From: Ceratodon purpureus
Taxonomy: Eukaryota; Streptophyta; Bryopsida; Pseudoditrichales; Ditrichaceae
NCBI GenBank assembly: GCA_014871385.1
Contig: CM026426.1
Coordinates: 102,900,355 to 102,964,354, forward strand
Reading direction: 5' to 3'
DNA length: 64,000 bases
The translations under genes and the position numbers were made by a program. The notes beneath the pieces are model-generated. The model had not been told where the DNA came from. It was given only the letters and a program-made list of their open reading frames with translations, and did not search any database. Positions 31,899 to 44,170 of the stretch are shown here, in pieces. How positions within the stretch are numbered: the stretch's first letter is position 1; each line of letters starts with the position of its first letter.

Positions 31899-32224
31899 GA
31901 TTCCTCCGCAACATGGCTAGACTCTCCAGCCACCTCCAACCTCTCAACGTCTGCTCCATCCCCCGGTTCAGTAGAACCTGGAGCCTCGACACCCGAGCAA
32001 ACTGTCGTTCTCTGCGTCGGGCTAGACTTCTGCTCTCCCTCTAAAACTGAGTGCCTTTCCTCCAACTCAGCTTCTTCTACAATTTCCTTGTGGACATCTG
32101 ACCCAGAATTGTCACCGCCAATTGTTATGTCGGACCTATTATTGCCGTCGAAGCAAACTAGCTCATCCTTGTGGATGTGATCCATTGGAGAATGTACTAA
32201 TTCTCGGCTCACGTTTAACAACAA
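31899..32224 (-). CDS. Accessory exon in the CACTA element, acidic
   Basis: The frame ends at a GTAAGT donor near 31898. The product is acidic and Ser-rich (KEIVEEAELEERHSVLEGEQ) with no recognised domain. The acceptor side is not firmly placed. It probably belongs with the neighbouring minus-strand exons. Confidence 0.35.
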
Positions 32225-33478
32225 ACAATCCCCGGAAGGAGTGCAAAAAGAGAAACAATCACCGTGTAGGACAGGGAATAATTCGAAACAAAAACAAAGG
32301 ACAATGCTATTCTACCTTCCAAGCACAAGACAGATCACATAAGTAGGCAATGGCCAATGATTACTGAACCCGCTTGTTTTCTAGCAGTTAACCCATCCTC
32401 AACAAGGACTGCGTAATCTGCAAGGATAAGGTTTATAATCTGGTGCGATCTATTTCTTTTCCTGATCCGGACTGAAGTGTCCAACGATTTAAACTAAACA
32501 AGACAAGTCCATACCTGAATTCTGAACATACCTGGAATCATCCACACATTCGAACATAGAAATCCCTGTCTAGTATTCACAACATACTTTTATGAACTAA
32601 CAAAGCATGCGTGTTATACAAATATCACTTAACAGGACCAGCTGGTATGTATTGTAGAAAAAACAATGAAAGTGATTCCAATTCAAAATTTGGTCTAACG
32701 TAGACATTCCAGACAAAACGAAATCAGAACGCTCGTTTCTATTCCAAATTCACACAAAAATTAAAATAGATGCATATGAGGAAAAGCAGTGCCCAAAAAA
32801 ATACAGAAGACACATGATTAATCTAAGAAGTGTAATCTTTACTTACTGACGAACGTAAAAGACAGATTACATCATTACAAGGCATGAGTCGCTCAATAGA
32901 GTCTGCACAACATTGTTGACAGAAAGTCGAAATCCACTTAGATGTACTTAGTTTTGTCATCTATTGGAAATGTCTTAAACACCATATAACATCCCTTCAT
33001 CATAGTTATCTGTAGGTGAAGTACGGTTATCCACACACCAAAACTCACTGACCTAGAAGAGTGCTCTCTATCTACCAAATTCCAGCCAAAACAAAAAAAA
33101 TTCACTCATTCTTTCCGAATTCCGACGTGTTTACCAAGTTCCAGAAGTTTATACTCGATGTAACATTTCCGCTTCCGGAATCACATCTTTCATGACGCTT
33201 AGAGTTAATCCAAAACATGTATTGTAATTCGTGGACATTGTCCAAGGTACCCTGAATCTTGAAGCATTGCATCAAATACGAAATCACAACATCAGCTCCC
33301 GATAGCATCTTGAGACTCTATTGTTAACCTGTGTTAGAACCCAAACAACGTTGTGGAATTAGATTCTAATGAGCTGTGAGAATCTAAGTGGAAAAGATAA
33401 TGTGTCCGGAAATCAGCATTTCAAAGAACTGTTTCATAAAACAATAAACGACTCACAGTCACTTACAATGGAACGTCT
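32225..33478. other. CACTA interior, AT-rich
   Basis: No convincing exon. Probably intron or spacer of the accessory region. Confidence 0.35.
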
Positions 33479-34507
33479 TCACTGCCTCTCGCAAGGTTTT
33501 TTCCCCTTCGCTTTCTGTTGAAGATCTTCTTCTGCATCGTCCTCTGTTTGTTTTTTCTCAATCGGAGAGCTTGGCTGGTCCTCAGCCGAAGAGATCATTA
33601 TTCTCGCATTGGATGTACCATACTTTGGAGGTTCTGTAATGGCTGACATTTTGTTCCTCTTCAACCGATTATGATCGTCTTCTTCATCAAAGGTAAGACC
33701 AACCTCATTTGCCCAGGTTGCCACATCTGTAACTCCGTCGACCGGGAGACCGTTATCGAACTCCCACTTCTGGAGGGGGGTATACAGACCATAACGGGAG
33801 CGACCTTTATCCAGGCCACTCACAAGCGCATTAACCATGTTCGACAGATGTCCACTACGATCCTTTTCTTTACGCTTCCCTCCAATGCTCTTCACTGGAA
33901 GTCCAGCAGTGTAATCGTCACCTAGTAGAAATGGACTCTCAATTCCATCGGAATCGGTCTGGACGTCGTCATCGTCACTAAGATCACAAGACGTTTTACT
34001 GATGTTTTCTCCATTTCCGTGCTCAATTCCTTCCTCTGGCACTACGGCACGGGGAAGTTCTATCAGCGTAGATAATTCACCTACCAGACTAGGGAGTGAG
34101 CTAGCGGGCCCTGCCTTCACACCAAATACACAACGAAGGACAATGGCCGTACCTGGTAGCTTAGAATAGGATTTCACAGGATAGATATTCTCCTCTTTGT
34201 CTGCTTTATCTTCAACTTCTTCTTCAATGGGACGAAGCTGGGACTGCGCATGATCACCTTCGACCTCTTCACCACTTCCCACGTCCGAGTCTAAGATTGC
34301 CTGAATTTCATTACACTGTCCATCAGTTTCGTCAACCACATTGACATGCTCCCCGCCATCTCCAGATGCGTATCCTTCGTATTCGTGTTCTGCATCACTT
34401 CCGGTTTTTGCTACGTCATCCACCAGTTTGTTTTCTTCTCCAACTGTGTCCAATGGATCATCATCCGGGTGGCGTTCTTCTTGTCTTCCACATCCACATC
34501 TGGGCAA
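33479..34507 (-). CDS. Acidic accessory protein of the CACTA element
   Basis: An open frame of about 340 codons, acidic in its first half (EVEGDHAQSQ, DLSDDDDVQTDSDGIES), with a better-ordered segment (RYGLYTPLQKWEFDNGLPVD). It ends in a basic Lys-rich tail and TGA at 33479-33481. A possible upstream exon at 34681-34774 starts MDREVGLEVGDGVLPSKQ and ends at a GTGAGT donor, but the phase joining it to this frame is not clean. I do not recognise the family. It is not a Ulp1-type protease, a common passenger of plant CACTA elements. It could be an element-specific accessory protein or a captured host gene. Confidence 0.5.
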   Translation of the reverse strand: MPRCGCGRQEERHPDDDPLDTVGEENKLVDDVAKTGSDAEHEYEGYASGDGGEHVNVVDETDGQCNEIQAILDSDVGSGEEVEGDHAQSQLRPIEEEVEDKADKEENIYPVKSYSKLPGTAIVLRCVFGVKAGPASSLPSLVGELSTLIELPRAVVPEEGIEHGNGENISKTSCDLSDDDDVQTDSDGIESPFLLGDDYTAGLPVKSIGGKRKEKDRSGHLSNMVNALVSGLDKGRSRYGLYTPLQKWEFDNGLPVDGVTDVATWANEVGLTFDEEDDHNRLKRNKMSAITEPPKYGTSNARIMISSAEDQPSSPIEKKQTEDDAEEDLQQKAKGKKPCERQ

Positions 34508-34789
34508 GTACCCACGTCAGGATGGATTCTGTAGGAACAAACGTAGTTGGCACTAGAACTTAAAAAAAAATAAAACTGTACAGGGGTTCGTACAATTCCG
34601 AGTCATGAGGAGAGAAGGAACGTTGCTACAATCTAATACTGTACCGATAATCTAATTCAGCAGAACGGCAGTCCACTCACCTTCGGAGTCTCTGGAGAGG
34701 TTTCCCTCGATGAACCTTGACTGCTTGGAGGGAAGTACCCCATCTCCAACTTCGAGTCCTACTTCGCGATCCATGGTCCTGCACATTTC

Positions 34790-37484
34790 GAAAAGATTAG
34801 TTAGGGTTTTCATCAGTGGGTGTTCAAAAACATTGTAGCTAATGATGTTGGAGGATCAAGTATGAATAAAATGCGCACATTTCATTCACACGTAACTCTG
34901 AGAAAACAGTAACAATATTAAGTGCGATGTGTTTGTATTCAGCTCCGCTGCAACAACATAAGACAACTGGCAGCGTAGCACGTTGCAAAATCTAATATCT
35001 CTTTCCGATCAATCCCGCACTGAACTTAGTTCTGTGTCACAGCGTTGCCGACTACCTCACTCTCGCAAACTGAAATAAAAAAATTGGCCAAACTGTATCC
35101 GTCAACATGATTGTAAAATTACTTTCGGGAAACATCTACGACAAAACAGTGCTGCGCCTCGACAAAGAGATAAGCTATTCTCTGTTGAACACTAAGTCAT
35201 CGTGCATGCTACTGTACACATATATACAGGGATAGTCCTCGTAAGTTAATCTGGAGAGAGTTGCATGACGATTCTAACAAAAAAATTGTCGGAACTCAGT
35301 TGAACAAACACCGCTCACAGGATTAGCCGAAGGCAACTTACGACAGGGTAATGCGGTATAAACTCAACGATGGAGACCGAACTTAAAAAGATTGCGAGAA
35401 AACAACACACTGGCAGCACTCTCATGAACTCCAACTCTCAAAACAAATGCACCTTGTGAAGTAAAGCCCAAAACAATAAGTAGCCATTCGCGATCTTCAA
35501 TTCGTAGATCGAATCTTAGTATCCATGGATCGAGATCCCTGTAAATTGTACACCTCCATTACATTTCTGCAGAATGCAAAATCAGCATGTTCTCAACCTG
35601 TTCACTATCATTGATATCTATGTCTGGACTAGATTCTAGATGTCAGAATCTTAACCACATGATTAATCCGCCACAAAACGAATAATGTGACACCTTATGC
35701 GCAGTGCGAAGTGACAGAGGGAGATTAGTGGGGGACAGTACATCTGATCATGTCTCCCACACAGAGATTGTCAAATCGTAGTGGCGACGGCAGAATGATG
35801 AAAGTTACTCATCCGTGATTTGATGAAATACATCAAGTCCGTTTCTAATTCTTTCCGTTCATCATATAATATATGTACGTATTTCATACTTGATTTATCC
35901 GGAACATTTGTACTCATAACCAGTGTATATACGAACTAACTGTGGCCCATAAGGATTCTTATACGTTTTTTAAGGAACAATTAAAAATTAAAAGAGGTGG
36001 AAACAAGGGATGATTCTAACAATTTTTTTTTTCCCTCTTTCATCTATTTTTTTGCTTTTAACATGTGCTGTACAAGCTTTAAGGAATTTAAAAAATAATG
36101 ACATTCGTACTGAACTACTGTTATATAGTGTGTTTAAGTTTTCAATTCTTACACTCATATGAGCTGAAATACACTTTTGATAAATGAACGCTTCTGTGCA
36201 TATTACAGTATAGGTATTTTCTGTTAAAACTCAAGCCATGAAACTCCCAGAACTGCGGGAATAAAATGAAGACTCTACAACCTCATTCATTATTATTTCT
36301 CTCCTATATTGTGTCTTCAAATGATTCAAACTAATATGACATAGAGTACGTGTTCCACCCAAGCTTCAAAATTTCTGTCAACATGTCATATATATTAGAA
36401 TATGATTGCCAATGCCTCGGGATTTATCAGGACAAATATTACTAAAAACAGTCTGAGCTACAAATTGCCAGACATTGTATACATGTACTCACAGCTTCTG
36501 TTAGGTATACAATCTACTTACAATCTACACTTTTCTATTAACAGGATTAATCAGAATTCATACAAGAAAGGCTTGTTTTTATTAACAATTCAGAAGTTGT
36601 CCAACAGAACAACTACCCAAGGATGACAGAGACGTCCAACGATTACGATGTTTACAAAGTTCAACCGAAGATCAATTCTCACCTGATACCATTTCTTCCA
36701 AACACTGTTCGATAGTCTGTATCAAACAATAAGAAATCGTTAAAAGTCAATTTAAAATACCGATGTTTTTAAAAACTCTTCTGGTCTGGCTCTCACTGAA
36801 TTGTTAAGATACCCGAACCTAATACATTACAATTTTAAACTTACAGACAGTACTAAAACAATGGCAACCTTGTAATATTAAAATTGACATGACGATGCAT
36901 CGTTCTGTGACTCTCAACGACGTCAGTTCAGTACAGAGAGCATCTCGTCCTTCTCATCCGTGATAGCATAGCTCAGAACATAACTATGTGCAAAGTAAAT
37001 TACCTTCACACCTCTTTGACTTGAAGATATCAACATCGGATCTTGTACAAAGAATGCTCCACTCTGCACAATTCCAAATTTACAAAGTTTTCTCAGTAGT
37101 AAACAATAACAATGAATTAGTAGATCAATGATGTGTGAAGAATCTGTGCGCAACAACTGAAAGCAATAGCTTGCAACTCCCCGGAAATCAAATAGTGCGA
37201 ATTGGAGTCAAAGGAACTGACAATTCCCCTAGCTAACAGCAATCTTTTTCATGGTTGAAGTTGTTCGACCCGCATGCTTTTCAAATACTCATCCTTTATT
37301 ATTCATATCAATGCTTCAGAACAAAGAAATATTCCAACAGTACCACGGCTTCAGAAAGCACTCCATGTGTATTCTTCGCAACATGTATACTGTTCGAACA
37401 TCCTGTTTGTTAACCTTCCTCTGAAAACCAACTGAAACTGACATCAAGAACACAAACAAACAACTACAATCTGTGAAAGTTGTC
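34790..37484. other. CACTA interior, mostly non-coding
   Basis: AT-rich. A possible micro-exon lies near 36682-36720 on the minus strand (AG acceptor, GTGAGA donor, encoding TIEQCLEEMVS). Otherwise nothing recognised. Confidence 0.35.
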
Positions 37485-37964
37485 TCATCCTTGGTTGCGA
37501 ATCTGTGGCTGAGCGTCTGTCCATACTCGAGCCAACTCAACTATGGGTGCGTAGCAGTCTTCCCGAGTGATCTGCTCCACTGCTTGGAGACTTAGAAGTT
37601 CCTCCTCGGCAACACGGATCAAGTTCCGTAGAGTGTCAGCTCTACGATTAGCACGCCACCACCGGTTGAAAGCTGCCTCCTTCTCCGCTCTCGCGTTTCC
37701 CACGTCTTGAAGCTGCCTCCCGATTCTCCGGTCTACGTCAACAACACCACGCCTATAACGTGTGGGCGCAAACATCTGAAGAAGGTTAAGTAGAACATCC
37801 AGCTCATGTTCATATTCTACCTGCGCATCCAACGCAGCCTCGCGAAGGTCCCTTAAACCAATATGCCGCAACTCATACTTTAAATTGTTGAGTTCAAGCC
37901 TAACTACCATAGTCCCTGTCTCGGCATGCAGCAGCCGATCTACACATTCAACCAACTCGTCCAT
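37485..37964 (-). CDS. Coiled-coil accessory protein of the CACTA element
   Basis: An open frame of 159 codons from an ATG at 37962-37964 to TGA. The product is almost wholly helical and charged (ELNNLKYELRHIGLRDLREA, then RAEKEAAFNRWWRANRRADT), a likely coiled coil with a Trp/Arg-rich patch. Family not recognised. It could be the first exon of the accessory gene that continues toward 33 kb. It is transcribed in the same direction as the transposase just upstream. Confidence 0.5.
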   Translation of the reverse strand: MDELVECVDRLLHAETGTMVVRLELNNLKYELRHIGLRDLREAALDAQVEYEHELDVLLNLLQMFAPTRYRRGVVDVDRRIGRQLQDVGNARAEKEAAFNRWWRANRRADTLRNLIRVAEEELLSLQAVEQITREDCYAPIVELARVWTDAQPQIRNQG

Positions 37965-38594
37965 GGCTCAGACTCTTTTCTCTATGTTTTAACTCAAATC
38001 GATTTCTATGTTTCCCTCATTGATATAGCTGAGTTTAAGAGTGAAGGCGTTTACAAGGAACGAGTTTGCATGGTCTGCGTTACATATGAAATTGACTATG
38101 CCACGCAACTCTGTTATGACTCAAGTAGACTGGTGGTTCGAAATCACTTCCCCATGCTCTGTTTACGCCATGTTCTGTGTCTGCCCATGTTCTGTACGCT
38201 CTGTATGCTCCTAATCTGCAAAAGAGAAGTGTGCTTTTATGCATGGAAGACGTGGCTCACTTCACTGCCTTTTCCAGCTCAGAAGGATATATTTGCCTCC
38301 CTACACCATTCATGCGTGATCATTTACTCACGTGTAGTAGTTAATTCTATATCATTTACAAGAAAGCATGTGCTGTTCAAAGGGAAATACATGAGATTAC
38401 CAGAACGAATTGAAAATTAAACGAGATTGAAAGAATGGTCCAGGTGAGCAGGTAAACAACATCCATCCTAGCAGGTAATAACCAATATTGCAATAAGATC
38501 AATAGTGTCTGAAGTACATGTGCGCAACAACAAACAGTGTCCTGATGGCAAATTACCGAAGGTCTCACGGTAGACACTGGAAACAAACGGAGTG

Positions 38595-41500
38595 TCAATT
38601 CCTTTCACGAACAGTTCGCCTTTTCCCCTTCGCTGATGATTTCCCCGCATGCTTTTCGAAACCTAGGAGTGCCAAGGCATTGTCTAAATCGTTCAGAACA
38701 ATGGCCCCTGCAAGATTCGGTTCCATCGGTTGATTCAGCAGGGCCCTGTTCACCTCCGAACTGTCTGGTGAGCCTGTAGTGGAGATGAATACGTCATCAT
38801 CTTCCTCTACCATTCGTCGTGATCTAGCTTCTTTCCGCAGCACCACCTTCCAACTAGAACGTGGACCTTGTAGATCGTCCGTAGAATAGAAAACCTGGGT
38901 ACACTGACTAGGAAAAGCAAATGGATCAATAGACCTAGACGTATTGTGCTTAAAATTCACTACAAGAAAACCATCAACGTCTCTAATATATGTACTGTTA
39001 TTATGATTGTCAACTCGCTTTTTCCATGTACAGGAGAAGATAATGATAGGTGTGTTCAGAGCTCCGTAGTCTGGCACCAGAATGTCGTTCAAAACTCCAA
39101 CATAATCTTTCCCCGACCCCGATGACTGCTCATTAGCCTCCAAACATGCAACACCGCTATCGTAAGTATCCATTGACCTGCTGCTTTCATCGTCAACTCG
39201 CCAGTGATTTCCGTATGCTCTCATCTTTGCATACCTTTTGCATGTAAGGGAGGGTAGGTTCGATAACAAAACCGTATCACACTCGTTAGGGTCATTCATA
39301 TCTAATTGAGCCCCGTGTATTTTCCTCCGTATCCAGACCTCCACAGGATCCACTGCTCCTACCGAATTTTCCATCTCTTCTTCCCACTGACTGTATACCA
39401 CACAACAATAGGATATTTCTGTCAGCTAGAATTAATTGCATTAAAGTTTTGTGGGAGCATAGACGCATTCATTTCAAAATCATGACACACAGTCCCAACC
39501 ATTACGGTAAAATTTTACTCCTTGTACAGTGTGCTATGCACAATACCACCGAAGTTATAAAGTAGTAGTAGTTCTTCCACAAGTTTTTAACAACGATTTC
39601 TAACAAAAAAACGAACCATGTGCAATACATTTCATAAACAGCATTCAATCACACTGAATAATATTGCAACCGGAAGTACATCATTTAGTTACGAAGAATA
39701 CTGACAATTCATTGTATTCTTCTCAAATTATAATATTTGTACGGCATTCTGTTCACCAATAATAATGTGTTTCTGAACATCATCACTTAATGAAACAAAA
39801 TTTGGTCAGCTATGGTTGCCAAAATGTTGTGATTAGGTTATTCAAATTAAAAGCAACAAACAATTAAAAGGCACATAACAAAATGAAATCAAGAAACGAA
39901 GATGCTGTCGACTGTGCCGAACCTGAAATACGCCGCAGTCAAGGTGTTGTTGCGTAGGACAAACTTGTGTAGAGAATCACGTTCCAACCGACTTAACCTG
40001 ACTTCCGTTGGAGCACCCTCCAAGACCTCGAACTCCTCACAATCTTCGGGATCAGCATCCCACACACGCCGTCGTACAACATCAAAACCGTGCATGTATG
40101 ATGTTGCATACCCCATTGTTTCATCCAACAAGTAGCCGTGAGCAATGGAGGCCTCGGGACGAGCCCTGTTTTTCACGTGGTTTTTAAGCACCATCATTGA
40201 TCGCTCGATAGGATACATCCATCTGACCTGGGCCGGGCCTAGTATTATCAATTCACCAACCAAATGGAGAGGCAAGTGTGACATCACATCAAAGAAAGTA
40301 GGGGGGAAGGTAATTTCCATGAGGCACATGGTCAGTGCAACGTCCTCACGTAAGTTTTCTGCTTGAGAAGGATCCCATACTTTGCAACATATTCGCCGAA
40401 ACACCCGACAGCACCTCATGATTGCCAGTCTTGTAGTAGGCTCCATCAGTCCTCTTAGAGCAAGAGGCAACAAAGTCTGCATCAAGATGTGGTAGTCGTG
40501 TGATTTCAAGGCTCCAAATTTCTTGTTTCGAATGTGGGATCCTATATCAGAACAGTAATCTGAGGGTACCTTCAAAGTCTCCAATCTGGTACAGAATACG
40601 TCAAATTCCTTAGGGGTTAGAACATAGTTTGCTGATGGTTTCAACATACGTGATGGGTTTCTAGGGTCCTTTACCATCCACAAATGTTTTTTTATTCCTT
40701 CTCTTTGCATGTCGCGCCGTACTCTGACACTGTCCTTGTCCCGGAACCCGCAGATAGTTTTCAAGATGTTTTCACATAAATTCTTCTCACAGTGCATTAT
40801 GTCAAGGGTGTTCCTGATTTCAAGATGCTGTACACACAGGTTTCTCATGTTAGTATCATTCAGCTAACATGAATGATCATCATATTCTTACAATCAAAAT
40901 TAAGGTCCATGATAACATAAAACGTGGAGATATAAATCGACAGCATACCCCACTCATATATAACTTCAACGGATTTTCCAAGTTCAGAGAACACTGACTC
41001 TGTAGTATTGAGTTTGAATTACACATTAGCATTGGTTTTTTAGTCTACCGTCATTTCTATACACTAAGAAAAAAAATTGTCGAACTACTGCCATTTGTTC
41101 CACTCAGGCTGAAGAAACCATCGGAAGAAAAATGTGTTAATTCACGTACAAAAAGATGACAGATTCGTCTAATGTGTCTGTGTTAATGCAGATATGTATT
41201 ATCGTTCAATGAATTTTACAATAATTCACGAACTGGAAGTCCAGAAGATCAATTGATGAATACTAAAATCCAGTAAATAAAGAATAATTAATGACCGAAT
41301 GCTCCCGGGCCCTTATACCAGAAAATGACGATTCTTCAATATACACTAGGTTCACGTGCTGTATCTGCCATACAGAAGTTTTTGATCGTAACTAGACTCC
41401 CGGAAATGTGAATTAAATTCTTTGTAACTTCCAAACTTCATTAGACTCGGATTTCATATGGACATTAAGTATTCATAAGATCTGTAACGTACGACCGCAA

Positions 41501-44170
41501 GTGCATTCAAAGATCTGTAATGGCCGACCGCAAGTGCTTTCTAAGAGGAAGACATATGCCTAAGTAACGAAAACAAATGAGACTACTGTATCCGTCTATT
41601 AGCACTCGTTTAATTAAGCAGTCGAAACCCAAAAATATGTTTTCTTGTGATTGCGCTTGTGTCAGCAGGATATAAAACCTACTCGATTGCCAGTAAACAT
41701 CCTTTCTATACGTTTTTGACATTGCGGTTTCCTTGACAAACTCCCATCATACACCAACTGACTCATAGAAGTATTGTTACAAAAAACCGAATGACAAAAC
41801 GGTGGACCGAGGTTTCACGAGAGCGTGTTACCATCAAACAAAGAGTTCATCAGTACTGATTCTATGCGAACTCACATACTGCAAATAAGTTAGACAGGGA
41901 CATACCTCCCAATATGGTAATTCGTAAAATATACTTCCACGTTTAACTCCGTGCACCTTCGATGGATCAGGTGTTTTTTCTCTGTTCCTCCGTGACTCTC
42001 TCGAGCGTCGTGAGGATGTAGTGTGCCTGTTAGCTGAAGCACCTCGTGAAGATTCTCCGATAGATCCATGGACATCACTCGACATGGCGGAGTGAGTCCT
42101 CTTCCTCCCGGTGGTGTTTGGTGTTGGCGAATTGCGACGTCCACGACGAAATCCATTCCCCCGGTCTGCAGTCCCTGCAGATGTGCTCCTATGTGTTGAA
42201 TTTCTTCGATACCCGGTTTCATGTCGTCTGTTCGTATTCTCTTCATCATTCACGCCCTGACGGGGATCCAATCTGTGTTTGGCTTTGTACTCCAAATAAG
42301 CTTGTAATGCAGCTTTTTGTTGTGCAGGAGTTTTTGGTGTCGGACACTCTCTTGTCTCTGGTCGTCCGTCGAACAACTTATCAAACTCCGTGGATCTTAT
42401 AAAATGATCAGATCTCAACCATCTTCTTGCATCCCTGTACGTCACCTTGCGACTTTCGTAAGCGTACCTCCCACGCAATTGATCCCCGCATGGTGGGCAT
42501 GCAACGTAGCCTTGGTGAGCACAACCGGAAACCGTGCCATACCCTGGAAAGTCGTGGGTCGTATAAAGCACTGCAGCTCTCAACGTGAAGTGTCTATCTC
42601 CCTCGTTCCTCTGAATGTCGTAGGCAGGAACACCGTTCCATAGAAGCTTCAGATCTTCAATTAGTGGTCTCATCCAGATGTCAAAGTATTCAAAGGGCAC
42701 CTGAGACCTTCCTGGAATGAGAAGACATAACATGGTGAAGAACTTCTTTGTAATAAGCCAAGGTGGCAGATTTAAAATGGTTGCTATCACGGGCCAAGCA
42801 GACCATGTCGACTTATGTAGCTTGAAAGGACATATTCCATCACAAGAAATCTGGAGTCGTACATCTGTATCGTTTAATCCAAATCCTTCAGTGTCGAATA
42901 CATCTGGATCCATATTATCCAGTTTCTTCCATGCTGGAGAATCTGCTGGGTATCGTACCTTGCCATCTCTGCTCAAGTTCTCCTTGTGCCAGCGCATCAA
43001 CTTCGACAATACTGGAACTCGAAAGAACCGCTGCAATCTCGGTGTTGGAGGGAAAAACCGAAGAACCTTAAGTGGCCTGATCTTATGGAACATATCTTTA
43101 TACCGGGGGGCTGCACAGACCGGGCACCTATCAAGGTCTTTCTCCTCTGGTCCATCATATAATACGCAGCCGTTAGTACATCCGTCGATGTTCTTGAAAT
43201 CAAGACCTAGACGTTTGGTAAGAGTTTTGGCTTGGTAAAGGGATCCCGGTAAGCTATTCTCTGTTGGCAGCAAACACCTCACAGTTGCGAATAGGTCGTC
43301 CGCAGCTCTGCCTGTTATCCCCGGGTGAGTCGCCACAAGATTAACCAGCATAATTGTTGCTCCAAGCTTCGTGTTTGACGAACCAGCATATAGCAAACCC
43401 ATGGCATCTTCTAGGGCAGCAGCATCCTTCACCCTCTCTTCTTCTAGCTGCTGGTTAACATACCTTGTTTCCTGTTCATTACGAATACCTTCCCCACCTC
43501 TGTCCCTTGCATGGCCTTCAGAATCCGCGGAATTTCTATCTGGTCTGTGGTCAGTACTACATCCTCCGCAGAAATCACTCCCAGAAGGGAATTGACCTGC
43601 ATCGTCATTCCGTTCCTCCGCTGAATTGACGTTGATATCAGGATGAGTAGCTCCATCGGTAGCATCTTCGCCATCACCATTTCCTTGAGCTTCGGTTGCT
43701 GCAGTACCCTCAGCGACATAATCTTCGTTCAAGCCTGTGATATCGTCCACTGTCCTTAAAGCGTTCATAGTAATTTCATCTAATCTTTCTTCAGTTTGCA
43801 CAAAATTGTCCACGTCTTGTTGATACATATGTTTCACCATATCTCGCATCTGTAATCCACTGTCTCGACGAGGTCGATGTGATGATGTGCTTGATAACTT
43901 GGAGGTATAATCGTTCTCCCACTCCTAATCCGAAGAGTCAGGGTCCTGTGGGCCTCTCCAGGTCCTGCAGTCCGGAGATCGACCATATCGAAGAAGATGC
44001 TTCTCGATCTCTTCAATCAAAAATGATGTTCCAGTTCCTCTGTGTTCTCTGCAAGGGCATGGGATTCTACGGAAGCTGTACATAGATGCTCGCATCTTAT
44101 CGCGGACCCATAGTTTATCATCCCTTGCTTCAATCCGTCTCGCATCGGTGAGAGGTAACCTATTTGACAT
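38595..44170 (-). CDS. TNPD: CACTA transposase (TNPD/TNP2 type), three exons, one in-frame TAG
   Basis: Cuts and joins the element ends. Exons 41906-44170, 39923-40827 and 38595-39390 join in phase to 1,321 codons plus TGA. Exon 1 has the N-terminal C-P-C-R-E-H box and the transposase core (QISCDGICPFKLHKSTWSAW, RSQVPFEYFDIW, HQGYVACPPCG), and ends FYELPYWE. Exon 2 starts HLEIRNTLDIMHCEKN and carries the DUF4218 region (HLPLHLVGELIILGPAQVRW). Exon 3 carries DUF4216 (ILVPDYGALNTPIIIFSCTW, DVDGFLVVNFKH, QCTQVFYSTDD) and a basic tail. A TAG at 43925-43927 (codon 82) interrupts an otherwise open frame (DPDSSD then EWENDY). The ATG follows a CAG acceptor, so a leader intron is likely. Confidence 0.92.

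Noticed and set aside
41890-43238. Several long frames on both strands overlapping the transposase exon.
   Set aside because: Shadows of the TNPD frame, which alone has family motifs and phase-compatible exons.
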